A stretch of 45,696 nt of DNA from Bacteroidia bacterium (GTDB lineage: Bacteria > Bacteroidota > Bacteroidia > Bacteroidales > GWA2-32-17). Position 1 is the first letter of the stretch, and each line of letters starts with the position of its first letter. The translations under genes and the position numbers were made by a program. The notes beneath the pieces are model-generated. The model was given only the letters and a program-made list of their open reading frames with translations. It made no database searches and was not told the DNA's origin. This document shows positions 1 through 8,191 of the stretch, piece by piece. The stretch covers positions 1 through 45,696 of the forward strand of contig JACREQ010000090.1 of NCBI GenBank assembly GCA_016218155.1. The letters run 5' to 3'.

Positions 1-70
1 TCATCCCGAACAGCCAGTAAATACCATAGGCAATACCGCCAAGAACTCCTATTTTGAAAATGGTTTTCAT
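1..70 (-). CDS. Small hydrophobic protein, partial (3' end outside window)
   Basis: A reading frame begins with ATG at 70 and runs off the left edge; 23 codons are visible. The visible part is basic at the start (MKTIFK) and then hydrophobic, with several Gly and aromatic residues, as in a membrane segment. The start codon overlaps the stop codon of the gene at 67-273 in an ATGA arrangement, which indicates translational coupling. I do not recognise the family. Its place beside a recombinase-bearing island suggests a mobile-element gene, but that is inference from context only. Confidence 0.45.
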   Translation of the reverse strand, partial: MKTIFKIGVLGGIAYGIYWLFGM

Positions 71-273
71 TTGCGGATTTGGTTTTTGATGTAATCAATA
101 AGAAGTTTTACCCCAAAGCCTACAAGGGCTGATATTGCTGCATAAAAAGCAACTTCAAACACACCTTGCAGGGAGATATTTGCAAATACATTATAATTTG
201 ATAAGGCTTTACCAACTCCTCCGAAGATACCGGAGAACGTTGTTATGACTGAATTTTGATCGTTGTGTGACAT
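67..273 (-). CDS. Small membrane protein of unknown function (68 aa)
   Basis: This is a 68-aa protein with a polar N-terminus (MSHNDQNS), a Gly-rich middle, and one probable membrane helix at about residues 38-58 (FEVAFYAAISALVGFGVKLLI), followed by a basic tail ending NQIRK. Its stop overlaps the ATG of the next minus-strand gene, so the two form a coupled pair. No family is recognised. Small membrane proteins of this kind occur in phages and integrative elements, but nothing here decides between a holin-like, conjugation-related or other role. It points away from the dnd operon, with about 300 non-coding bases between them. Confidence 0.5.
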   Translation of the reverse strand: MSHNDQNSVITTFSGIFGGVGKALSNYNVFANISLQGVFEVAFYAAISALVGFGVKLLIDYIKNQIRK

Positions 274-342
274 TTCTTTGTTGTTTTTCCCGATGTCGGG
301 CGTTTATGTCTACAAAGTTCTGGCAGGGCGAAAGTGCGCTTT

Positions 343-443
343 GATGATTCTTGAAAATTCGTGAATGAAAATGATGAAAAATGAATGTAAATGAAAATGC
401 TTGAAAATGGATGAAAGAAATTGATAATTCTTGAATGAAAATG
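343..443. repeat. Cluster of TGAAAATG motifs, with an 80-bp direct repeat
   Basis: The non-coding stretch 274-580 contains four exact copies of TGAAAATG, at 366-373, 392-399, 402-409 and 436-443, plus a close variant (TGAAAATT) at 352-359. The GATGATTCTTGAA block at 343-355 recurs as GATAATTCTTGAA at 423-435, about 80 bases later. Two copies are exactly 10 bases apart, one helical turn, which suits protein binding. A related pair (TGAAAATA, TGAAAATC, also 10 bases apart) lies upstream of the recombinase gene. Recombinase arm sites or an operator for the dnd operon are possible; neither is shown. A short CCCGA-TG-TCGGG palindrome sits at 289-300. Confidence 0.55.
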
Positions 444-532
444 AACAAGATTGAGCAGAATAATTCTTTGTTATGAAATTTATTGTATATTTATATGTTA
501 TTATTTCAGATTACCAAACAGTTGCAATCTTG

Positions 533-562
533 TTGGCACTCAAAGAAAAAGTATTAACTTTG
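533..562 (+). promoter_or_regulatory. Predicted Bacteroidota-type promoter of the dnd operon
   Basis: TTG at 533-535, a 19-base spacer, and TAACTTTG at 555-562 match the Bacteroidota housekeeping pattern TTTG-N19/20-TAnnTTTG in its -7 part and in three of four -33 bases. The predicted transcript start, near 567-569, gives a leader of about 12-14 bases before the dndC ATG at 581. The absence of another such site between the five genes supports one operon transcript. Confidence 0.7.
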
Positions 563-580
563 AAAGTTTAATACGGAAAT

Positions 581-1936
581 ATGTCTAAAAGAATTAAATA
601 TATAATTTCAGAACTTGAAGACCAATATTTAATGGACGATGACTTTCAACGTCCTTGGATTATTGGTTTTAGTGGAGGGAAAGACTCTACTGCTCTTTTG
701 CAATTAGTCTGGCTTGCTCTTAAAGAAATACCTCATGAATTAAGGAATCGAAAAATTTATGTGGTTTGTAATGATACATTGGTTGAAAATCCAATTGTTA
801 CAGATTATGTATTTGAGATTTTAAAAAAAATCGAACAAGCTGCTGTTGAACAAGGTTTACCAATCGAAGTACAAAAAACTATACCTCGTTTAGAAGATAC
901 TTTTTGGGTAAATATTCTTGGCAGAGGTTATCCTGTTCCAAATAATGCTTTTCGCTGGTGTACTGACAAAATGAAAATTAAACCCACTTCAAGATTTATC
1001 ACAGATCAAGTAGCTGAAAACGGAGAAGCAATTATATTAATTGGAACAAGAAGTGCCGAAAGTGCAACAAGAGCAAAATCAATTAAAAAACATGAAATAA
1101 AAGGAAAGAGACTAACAAAACACCCTCACCAACACAACACATATGTGTATTCCCCAATAAAAGAGTTAATGCTTGAGGAAGTTTGGTATATCATAAATGC
1201 AATATCTTCGCCTTGGGGTGCTGATAATTCAAAACTTTTTCAAATATATGTTGATGCAAGTGCCGATGATTATGAATGTCCAACAATGGTTACAGATAAA
1301 AGCCATTCGTCCTGCGGACAAAGCAGATTTGGTTGTTGGACTTGCACTGTCGTAAAAGAGGATAAGTCAATGACAGCAATGGTTAGTAAAGGTTATCAAT
1401 GGTTAAAGCCATTATTGGATTTAAGAGCAAGTATGGTTGAAGAAAGAAACATATCTAAAAATAGGATGCCAACAAGAAGAAACGGTCAATCTGCTATTTC
1501 AGAAGAAGGACATTATCAAGGAAATTATACACCTAAATACCGAGCAAAATTATTAGAACAAGTTTTAATTGCCCAAAGAGAAGTACAAATTGAAAAAACA
1601 CATTTAGAACTTATAACAAATCAGGAATTAGTTGCAATTCAAGTTATATGGCATCGTGATTTATGTTTTGAATATAGAGTTTCAGATATATATAACAAAG
1701 TTTACAATAAAGAACTTGATATGAAGAAAAATGACGAAAAAATTCAAAAGGAGATTGCTTTACTTAAAGGAGTTTGTAGTGACCAAGCTTCTGATTTTGA
1801 TTTAATACAAGAGCTTTTAATAATGCAAAAAAATAAAGCACTACTGAATCGAAAAAGAGGTTTAAAAGATGATATGGAAAGAGTAATTGAAAAGTACCTT
1901 AAAAAAGAGACAAAAAATGTACATAAAAGAAATTGA
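581..1936 (+). CDS. dndC: DndC-like phosphorothioation sulfurtransferase (PAPS-reductase/PP-loop family)
   Basis: DndC activates the DNA backbone with ATP and passes sulfur, supplied by a cysteine desulfurase, so that a non-bridging phosphate oxygen is replaced by sulfur. The 451-aa protein has the PP-loop SGGKDST at residues 31-37, an RWCTDK motif around C127, and a cysteine group at C233, C245, C252 and C255 (CGQSRFGCWTC) suited to hold an iron-sulfur cluster, all as expected for DndC. The C-terminal 150 residues are charged and helical. It is the first gene after a consensus promoter, and its last 20 bases overlap dndD. No desulfurase (dndA) is adjacent, so a chromosomal IscS/SufS would have to supply sulfur, as is known in some dnd systems. 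Family assignment is strong; activity is inferred. Confidence 0.92.
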   Translation: MSKRIKYIISELEDQYLMDDDFQRPWIIGFSGGKDSTALLQLVWLALKEIPHELRNRKIYVVCNDTLVENPIVTDYVFEILKKIEQAAVEQGLPIEVQKTIPRLEDTFWVNILGRGYPVPNNAFRWCTDKMKIKPTSRFITDQVAENGEAIILIGTRSAESATRAKSIKKHEIKGKRLTKHPHQHNTYVYSPIKELMLEEVWYIINAISSPWGADNSKLFQIYVDASADDYECPTMVTDKSHSSCGQSRFGCWTCTVVKEDKSMTAMVSKGYQWLKPLLDLRASMVEERNISKNRMPTRRNGQSAISEEGHYQGNYTPKYRAKLLEQVLIAQREVQIEKTHLELITNQELVAIQVIWHRDLCFEYRVSDIYNKVYNKELDMKKNDEKIQKEIALLKGVCSDQASDFDLIQELLIMQKNKALLNRKRGLKDDMERVIEKYLKKETKNVHKRN

Positions 1937-4034
1937 ACTGAATAATTTCAGGATTTATAAAGGGAAAAACAAAATATCGCTTCTCCCTTCTGAAGATAAA
2001 AACATTATAGTAATCAGCGGAAAAAATGGTTTTGGTAAAACAACCTTTTTAATGTCATTAGTTTGGTGTCTCTATGGAAAGCAAATGGAAAAAGTTGATG
2101 AATTATATGAAAAAGAAATTAAAGATAAAGGAAATTATACAAAATACATTTCAAATAGCTTAAATAGAAAAGCATACGAGGAAGGACTTTCGGAATTTTC
2201 AGTTTCGGTTACATTTTCTGGTGTTAAAATACCAGATGTTACATGCAATGAAGTTACTATTAAACGTAGTTATAACATAGTATCAAATACTTCTGATAGG
2301 GTGGAAGTATTAATAGACGGTTATCAAAATCAACTGATTGAAGATTTAACAAAGGAAAATCAAAAAGGGGAAGAGATTTTTATTAGAGACTTTATATTAC
2401 CAATTGAGATAGCAAAGTTTTTCTTTTTTGATGCTGAAAAGATTGTTTCACTTGCTGAAATTAACTCAAATAATCAAAGAAGGCAGTTAAGTAAAGCATA
2501 TTCAGAGGTTTTGGGTATTCAAAAATATGAGGATTTAAAAGCTAATCTTGAAGAAAAACAAGATGAATATAGGCGACATTCTGCAAAACCCGAAGAAAAA
2601 GAAGAATTAAATCAATTGCATACAAACATTGAAAACACAAAAATTGAAATTGAAAAACTTGTTGGTGATATTGATGACTTAAAACACGAAAGAAATCAAA
2701 AAGAAAAGGAAACGGAAGATCTACAAAGACGCCTTATTAAAGAGGGTGATAAAATGACACTCGAAGAATTGAACTTATTAAAAGATGAACAATCTAAGTT
2801 AGAACAAAAGAAAATAGATGTTCAGGAAAGTTTAAAAGACTACTTTGATATTATTCCGTTTGCTCTTGCAGGTGAAACTTTAATGAATATAACAGAGCAA
2901 TTGATAAATGAAAGAAATTTAACAGAACAAAAATATAAACAAGATGATGTAAATGCAAAAATCACGCAAATACGTCAAGACATTGAAAAAAGAAGAATTA
3001 ATTTAGATTTTGTTTTAGATGTTAAAACAAGAGATTTTTATGAAGAGCAAATTAAACTTCTTGTTAAAAAGTATTTCTTTTCTGACGTCCCTGATGTTCC
3101 TGATAACTTTAACGCTTTACATGATTTTTCAAATTCTGAAACAAATGAATTGAATCAGTTGGTTAATTCTATTAAACATAGTTTTAAAGAAACTTTTTCA
3201 AGATTAAATACCGAATACTCATATTTAAAAAATCAATTAGATTCAATAAGTCGAAAAATTAGAGATGCAGAAAAAAGTGCAGAAGATGAATATATTTCCG
3301 AATTGAGAAGAAAAAAAGAAAGCTTAGACAAACGTATTCTATCTATTAGCAATGAACTTGAAACTATTAATCAAAAAATAGGAGAATTTAATAATCAAAT
3401 AAAGATTTTCAAACAAAGACAAGAAATTTTAAGAAAAAAGATTGATGATTCAAGTGAATATTCTGAAAAAGAACAAAAGACAAAACAATTAATAACAAAA
3501 TTACAAAACTTTATTTCTCTTTTTAAAGAAGAGAAAAAGAAATCTTTAGAAAGTAAAATGCTCAAAGGTTTACATACTTTAATGCATAAAAAAGATTTTA
3601 TTAAAAGAATTGAAGTTGATATTAGTATTACTGGCGAAGATATTGATATAACATTGTACAATAAGAGCAATAAAATATTAGACAAAGGTTCTTTGTCTAT
3701 GGGAGAAAGACAAATGTATGCTTCAGCTTTATTGAATGCTTTGGTTGATGAGTCAGATATCGAATTTCCAGTATTTATTGATAGTCCAATGCAGAAATTT
3801 GATGAACAACATGCTGAAAATATTATTAAGTATTTTTATCCAAATGTTTCAAAACAAGTTGTAATTTTTCCGTTAATAAACAAGGAATTGACTGAAAAGG
3901 AATATCATCAATTGTTGCCAAAAGTTTGTAGAACTTATCTTATTAATAATATATCTAATGAAAAATCAGTATTTATTGAAACAGAACCAGATAATTTTTT
4001 AACTATCTACAACGAAACTTACAATGCAAATTAA
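1917..4034 (+). CDS. dndD: DndD-like SMC/Rad50-type ATPase of the phosphorothioation complex
   Basis: DndD is the ATPase partner of DndC and DndE. I chose ATG 1917 (MYIKEIELNNFRIYKG), which matches the usual DndD N-terminus, over an upstream in-frame ATG at 1887. The product is 705 aa. It shows Walker A GKNGFGKTT (residues 35-43), long charged helical stretches likely to form coiled coil (about 200-310 and 440-560), the ABC signature LSMGERQ (593-599), and Walker B VFIDSP (619-624). The Walker B is followed by S-P rather than the usual acidic residue, a pattern I recall in DndD proteins. There is no obvious CxxC zinc hook, which argues against Rad50/SbcC. It overlaps dndC by 20 bases and the next gene by 11. 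Confidence 0.9.
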   Translation: MYIKEIELNNFRIYKGKNKISLLPSEDKNIIVISGKNGFGKTTFLMSLVWCLYGKQMEKVDELYEKEIKDKGNYTKYISNSLNRKAYEEGLSEFSVSVTFSGVKIPDVTCNEVTIKRSYNIVSNTSDRVEVLIDGYQNQLIEDLTKENQKGEEIFIRDFILPIEIAKFFFFDAEKIVSLAEINSNNQRRQLSKAYSEVLGIQKYEDLKANLEEKQDEYRRHSAKPEEKEELNQLHTNIENTKIEIEKLVGDIDDLKHERNQKEKETEDLQRRLIKEGDKMTLEELNLLKDEQSKLEQKKIDVQESLKDYFDIIPFALAGETLMNITEQLINERNLTEQKYKQDDVNAKITQIRQDIEKRRINLDFVLDVKTRDFYEEQIKLLVKKYFFSDVPDVPDNFNALHDFSNSETNELNQLVNSIKHSFKETFSRLNTEYSYLKNQLDSISRKIRDAEKSAEDEYISELRRKKESLDKRILSISNELETINQKIGEFNNQIKIFKQRQEILRKKIDDSSEYSEKEQKTKQLITKLQNFISLFKEEKKKSLESKMLKGLHTLMHKKDFIKRIEVDISITGEDIDITLYNKSNKILDKGSLSMGERQMYASALLNALVDESDIEFPVFIDSPMQKFDEQHAENIIKYFYPNVSKQVVIFPLINKELTEKEYHQLLPKVCRTYLINNISNEKSVFIETEPDNFLTIYNETYNAN

Positions 4035-5601
4035 TATAAGAACTTCAGAAAAGAACCAAGAAGTAGTTAGAAAATTAACTTCTAAATTACCTAATGGAAC
4101 TAAAGAAAATGTTATTGCAAGGATAGCTTTAGGTTATTCTTTGCAAACAGGAAAAAAATTTACAGCAAACGATAATATTATATATGATTCAAAAGGTAAG
4201 GAATATAAAGATCATATTTTATTCGATGCTAAATACCGTGATTTTTTTATTGCAATGATTTGTCAACATTATGGAATATATAAAACTAATGACAATATTC
4301 CTAAATATGTTAAACTTCATATTGATCATGGACTTGAATTAATGGATGGAATCTTTCAAGATAATTTTAATTATACTTTTTTTGACTTCTTAGCAGAGCA
4401 TATAGAGAAAGGGGCTTTGTCATTAACTGACTTGGTCGTTTCACTTGATGCAGTTAAAAACAATCAACAACATATTGAAAAATCTTATTATTCAAATCCT
4501 ATTAAAATTGAAGTTGGTAAGAAAATCGACAATGGAGACCCTATACATGTAAGTTTAAACAATACGAGTAAATATAATAATTGTCATATTGCCGTAGCTG
4601 GAAATTCCGGAACCGGTAAAACACAATTTGCATTAGAGTTTCTCTCGCAAATTAATGAACAGTCAAATGGTCATGTTAATTTTATTTACCTCGATTTTAA
4701 AGGACTGAAACAAGAAGACATTAAAGAGTTAGAGCATTTTTTTAATTCCACAAAAACTGAATTTATAGATGTTCCACAAACTCCATTTCCAGTAAATCCA
4801 TTGACATTTATTGATAATGTAAATGAGGTAAATAAAAACATGGGAATAGATAAATTTGTTGACATTGTTTGTAAATACTCAAATCTTGGAATTAAACAGA
4901 AAGGAAAACTGAGAGAAGCTGCACTTGAAGCCTTCATTGAACAAAAAGGAGGCACATATCCATCAATAAAAAAGATAAATGACCATTTACAAGAAATTGT
5001 AGGTGATAAAAAAGATACTCTTACCGAAATAATGGATGAATTAAGCAGATATAAGATATTTATTGACGATCCAAAAAATCAATCAAATTTTTTCGCAAAA
5101 AATCTATATCTTTCTTTATCGGGAGATTTATCAAATTCTGTTCGTTTTACCTCACTGTTTTTAATTATAAATTATATATACAACACTTTTATGAACATGG
5201 ATAACAGTCCTGTTGAGAAAAGTATAAAAGCAATGAGGTATGTAATTTTAATTGACGAAGCACATGTGATTTTTAAAGAAAAAAAATATCAAAGTATTTT
5301 AGAAAAGATGCTTCGAGAGATAAGGTCGAAAGGAGTTGCTGTTGTTCTTTTATCGCAAGGAATTGAAGAATATAATCAACCCGATTTCGATTTTTCAACC
5401 ATGTGTGAAATTGCATTTTTACTTGATATTAAAGATAAAAACTTAAAAGTAATGGAAAAATTTTTAGGTCTGTCGGGTAATAATAGCAAACAAATTGCAA
5501 GAAGTATGGAAAAGATTGCAACAGGTCAAGCAATTTCAAATAATAAGGAATTTGACGTTGCTAAATTATTTAAAGTTAATCAGTTTTGGGAAAGGAAATA
5601 A
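4024..5601 (+). CDS. dndE: DndE domain fused to a HerA/FtsK-like ATPase
   Basis: The first ~115 residues resemble stand-alone DndE, the small nicked-DNA-binding subunit. Visible elements are an IARIALGYSLQ helix, then KEYKDHILFDAKYRDFF and HIDHGLELM. The remaining ~400 residues form a P-loop ATPase with Walker A GNSGTGKT (193-200), Walker B LIDEAH (around D411/E412) and a downstream VVLLSQGIEEY segment, as in HerA/FtsK-type translocases. DndE is normally only 110-125 aa, so this 525-aa form is a fusion that links the modification complex to a DNA-translocating motor. It overlaps dndD by 11 bases, and its stop is one base from the next ATG. In classical systems a HerA-like motor belongs to the DndFGH restriction side; here it is built into the modification side. 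Confidence 0.85.
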   Translation: MQINIRTSEKNQEVVRKLTSKLPNGTKENVIARIALGYSLQTGKKFTANDNIIYDSKGKEYKDHILFDAKYRDFFIAMICQHYGIYKTNDNIPKYVKLHIDHGLELMDGIFQDNFNYTFFDFLAEHIEKGALSLTDLVVSLDAVKNNQQHIEKSYYSNPIKIEVGKKIDNGDPIHVSLNNTSKYNNCHIAVAGNSGTGKTQFALEFLSQINEQSNGHVNFIYLDFKGLKQEDIKELEHFFNSTKTEFIDVPQTPFPVNPLTFIDNVNEVNKNMGIDKFVDIVCKYSNLGIKQKGKLREAALEAFIEQKGGTYPSIKKINDHLQEIVGDKKDTLTEIMDELSRYKIFIDDPKNQSNFFAKNLYLSLSGDLSNSVRFTSLFLIINYIYNTFMNMDNSPVEKSIKAMRYVILIDEAHVIFKEKKYQSILEKMLREIRSKGVAVVLLSQGIEEYNQPDFDFSTMCEIAFLLDIKDKNLKVMEKFLGLSGNNSKQIARSMEKIATGQAISNNKEFDVAKLFKVNQFWERK

Positions 5602-5602
5602 T

Positions 5603-6946
5603 ATGAATGAAAATATAATTCAAGGAAACCCCACTAAATCATTCTTTATTGGAATGATTACAAGGGATATTTCAATTAGAGATGCAATTATTGATTTGCT
5701 TGATAATTCAATTGATGGTGCAAATAATATTGACCCTGACAATTACGATGGTTTAGTTGTTGAAATTAACATAAATAAGGACGGATTTATAGTTAAAGAT
5801 AACTGTGGTGGATTCTCTTTAGAAACTGCACAAAAATATGCGTTTAGATTTGGCAGACCTGACGATGCTCCAAAAACAGGTGGTTCAATAGGTCGTTTTG
5901 GTGTTGGAATGAAAAGAGCATTGTTTAAAATTGGTCAGAATTTTATTGTTGAATCAAAAACAGATTCAGACCATTTTAATGTCAGTGTTGATGTTAAAGA
6001 ATGGAAAGAAAAAACGATAACAATCAAGGACAAAGATGGTAACACCTCTGAATTTGATGATTGGAATTTTAATTATAGCTTAATTAATGGGACAGCTTCA
6101 AATTTAAATAAAAACGGTACTTATATTCACGTATCTAATTTAAATACTGAGGTTGGTAGCTTTTTCAGTGATAATGGTTTTTTAAATGATTTACAAGAAG
6201 ATATAGAGCGGTTATTAAATTTTAGTTTAGAAAAAGGGTTAACAATAATATTGAATGGTGTTAAGTTGCAAAAAAAAGGGATTGAAATATTTAATGATAA
6301 ATCTAAACCATATTTTTTTGAAACAACTTTTAATAATGTTAAGATTAAAATTTTTGCAGGGTTAAGCTATGTTGGAGACCCCAATTCTTCAGGATGGTAT
6401 ATATATTGTAATGATCGTTTAGTTGTAGTTGCTGAGAAATCTGAAATTACTGGTTGGGGAACATTAAATATTCCTCGCTGGCATGTTGATTATGTCATGT
6501 TTAAGGGGGTTGTGTTTCTTGATTCAGAAGAAACAATGGACTTGCCACTAACTACAACTAAAAAAGGAATTGATGCCACCTCAGAAGTTTTCAAAAAAAC
6601 TTTGTTTTACATGAGAGAAGGAATGACATCAGTTTTAAGCTTTTTAAAAGAAATCAGAAAATTAGATGATGCAAACGAATATAGAAAATTACTAGGGGAG
6701 CAGGAAGATAAAGTAACTGTACACAGTTTAAAAAAGGTCGTTTTTGAAAAAATAAGAACTTTTATTTTCCCAGTTATTGATTACGATGTAATAGCTGCAA
6801 AAAAAGAACAAGTTAGAATATCTTTTTCTGTACCTTATATTCTTGCAAACAATATAAAAAACAAAATTGGAGTTAAGAATTTCAAGGAAGTTGGTGAATA
6901 TATTTTTAATTATTATGTAAAAATGGAAGAGTTTTCTGATGAATAG
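5603..6946 (+). CDS. GHKL ATPase (MORC/Hsp90-like), candidate effector of the dnd operon
   Basis: I chose ATG 5603, one base after the dndE stop, because the conserved region starts there (MNENIIQGNPTKSFF); an upstream in-frame ATG at 5495 lies inside dndE. The product is 447 aa. It carries the GHKL nucleotide-binding fold: N-box IIDLLDNSIDGAN (N35), G1 DNCGG (66-70) and G2 GRFGVGMK (97-104). The rest shows an S5-like middle region and no histidine-kinase H-box, MutL nuclease motif or DNA gyrase domains. Prokaryotic MORC-type GHKL ATPases are known from restriction-modification neighbourhoods, where they are thought to act as ATP-driven DNA clamps. Operon position suggests it works with the phosphorothioation genes. 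The specific subfamily is not certain. Confidence 0.8.
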   Translation: MNENIIQGNPTKSFFIGMITRDISIRDAIIDLLDNSIDGANNIDPDNYDGLVVEININKDGFIVKDNCGGFSLETAQKYAFRFGRPDDAPKTGGSIGRFGVGMKRALFKIGQNFIVESKTDSDHFNVSVDVKEWKEKTITIKDKDGNTSEFDDWNFNYSLINGTASNLNKNGTYIHVSNLNTEVGSFFSDNGFLNDLQEDIERLLNFSLEKGLTIILNGVKLQKKGIEIFNDKSKPYFFETTFNNVKIKIFAGLSYVGDPNSSGWYIYCNDRLVVVAEKSEITGWGTLNIPRWHVDYVMFKGVVFLDSEETMDLPLTTTKKGIDATSEVFKKTLFYMREGMTSVLSFLKEIRKLDDANEYRKLLGEQEDKVTVHSLKKVVFEKIRTFIFPVIDYDVIAAKKEQVRISFSVPYILANNIKNKIGVKNFKEVGEYIFNYYVKMEEFSDE

Positions 6947-7871
6947 TCCAAAGAAATTAAATTATGAGATACGTCCGTTTAAATTTACTGAACGGAAAAT
7001 GCTTTTATCGTGTTTTCAAAAAATTTGTAATTACTATAGAGGCGATTATCAGTATATTGGCTTTGGCGGTTTAGCGTTTACCGATTTTAAGTTATTCCAT
7101 AAAGAGCTTCATATTAACGAATTAATAAGCATTGAAGGAGGAGAATTCTCAATAGAGAAATTACAATTTAATTCTCCCTTTTCATTTATCAAAATAAAAA
7201 AGTCCTTTTCAACAATCGCATTAAATGATATTCCCTTAAATAAAAAAACAATTGTTTGGTTAGATTATGATGGTACTTTAGATAACTATTTTTTTGATGA
7301 CTTAACATTGCTATTTGGCAAGTTAATGGCTGGCAGTATTTATATAATAACTTGCAATAGAGAACTTAAATTTAGCGAGACAGGGTCTGAATATACGAAA
7401 GAACAATTTAAGGAAATATTTGGAAATAAGACCCCTTATGATATTAGTAATATTGACTTTTCTTCTGAAAACAATTATAAGACAATAAGAACCCTTTTGT
7501 TAGATCAAATATCTAAAATAATAATTGAAAGAAATAAAAATGAAAATCCTTTACGGTTTAACCAACTTTTTAATATTCTCTATGAGGAAAATAAAGGAGC
7601 TAAAATGTTTTCTTTTGGTGGTGTGCTAATGAGTGAAAATGAAAATATAACTGATTTAGATTTGAAGGATTTCGATTTTATTTCTCTAAATGACGAACCA
7701 TATAGATTGAAAATACCAAATTTAACAAGAAAGGAAATCGATTTAGTAAATAATTATTTATTTTCTAATGAACAGAAATTATTATCAAAAAAGATTGTAA
7801 GTGAAACTGATATTGAAAAGTATAAAAAAACATATAAATATTTGCCAAATTATTATGATATAAGACTTTAA
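6939..7871 (+). CDS. Uncharacterised protein with a methyltransferase-like Rossmann outline
   Basis: This 310-aa protein overlaps the GHKL ATPase gene by 8 bases, so the two are coupled. I do not recognise a named family. The order of short motifs resembles a class I methyltransferase: a glycine-rich turn after a strand (YIGFGGLAF, 41-44), an acidic residue ending the next strand (ISIEGGE, E66/E69), and a WLDYDG segment (109-112) where motif IV would lie, followed by a strand GSIYIITCN. The usual motif I GxGxG and a DPPY/NPPY catalytic motif are not evident, so it may be a divergent or inactive methyltransferase, or a SAM-, DNA- or nucleotide-sensing partner of the ATPase. It ends the operon, 9 bases from a convergent HTH gene. 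Confidence 0.75.
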   Translation: MNSPKKLNYEIRPFKFTERKMLLSCFQKICNYYRGDYQYIGFGGLAFTDFKLFHKELHINELISIEGGEFSIEKLQFNSPFSFIKIKKSFSTIALNDIPLNKKTIVWLDYDGTLDNYFFDDLTLLFGKLMAGSIYIITCNRELKFSETGSEYTKEQFKEIFGNKTPYDISNIDFSSENNYKTIRTLLLDQISKIIIERNKNENPLRFNQLFNILYEENKGAKMFSFGGVLMSENENITDLDLKDFDFISLNDEPYRLKIPNLTRKEIDLVNNYLFSNEQKLLSKKIVSETDIEKYKKTYKYLPNYYDIRL

Positions 7872-7879
7872 TTATTCTT

Positions 7880-8050
7880 TTACGGTTTATCCAAAAACTC
7901 ATAGATCATTTCAACTTGCCATGCAAGAAGTGGTCTTCTTTTTACTAATTTCAGTTTTTTTTCAATCGGTTTAATCCATTTGCGGAAAGTATTATGACAA
8001 ATGCCGTATTCTTCTTCTAACTGCGTTTGTGTTTTTACTACTTTTGACAT
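7880..8050 (-). CDS. Small HTH DNA-binding protein, possible excisionase or regulator
   Basis: This is a 56-aa basic protein (starting MSKVVKTQTQL) with a probable helix-turn-helix, from QLEEEYGICHNTFRKWI to residues near 25, and a C-terminal helix rich in Trp, Tyr and Leu. I chose ATG 8050 because a purine-rich stretch precedes it; an in-frame ATG at 8071 would add seven residues. Small HTH proteins of this type are common beside Bacteroidota integrase genes and may act as recombination directionality factors or replication/excision regulators. It converges with the dnd operon and lies 120 bases downstream of the recombinase stop on the same strand, with a terminator between. Function is inferred from size and context. 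Confidence 0.65.
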   Translation of the reverse strand: MSKVVKTQTQLEEEYGICHNTFRKWIKPIEKKLKLVKRRPLLAWQVEMIYEFLDKP

Positions 8051-8162
8051 AAATATTTTCTTTTTATTCAAAAATACGGTGATTTGTTATTATTATTTCA
8101 CTTGCCGTTTCTTATGCCTGAAATTTCAAATATTTTCACTTTACCTCAAAGATTAAAATAAA

Positions 8163-8188
8163 AAAAGCCCTGATTTCACAGGGCTTTT
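8163..8188 (-). terminator. Intrinsic terminator of the recombinase gene
   Basis: The inverted repeat AAAAGCCCTG / CAGGGCTTTT is separated by a 6-base loop (ATTTCA) and has A/T tracts on both sides. It lies just after the recombinase stop at 8192 and can act in both directions. Confidence 0.85.
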
Positions 8189-8191
8189 AAT

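Noticed and set aside
343-443. Possible CRISPR array in the TGAAAATG cluster
   Set aside because: Repeats are 8 bases with irregular spacing (26, 10, 34) and no cas gene is near.
3395-3685. Minus-strand frame inside dndD
   Set aside because: Leu/Ser/Phe-rich shadow of the Lys/Glu-rich coiled-coil coding sequence.
1917-4034. Reading the SMC-like ATPase as SbcC/Rad50 or RecN
   Set aside because: No zinc-hook CxxC, no SbcD partner, and overlap with dndC and dndE; the N-terminus fits DndD.
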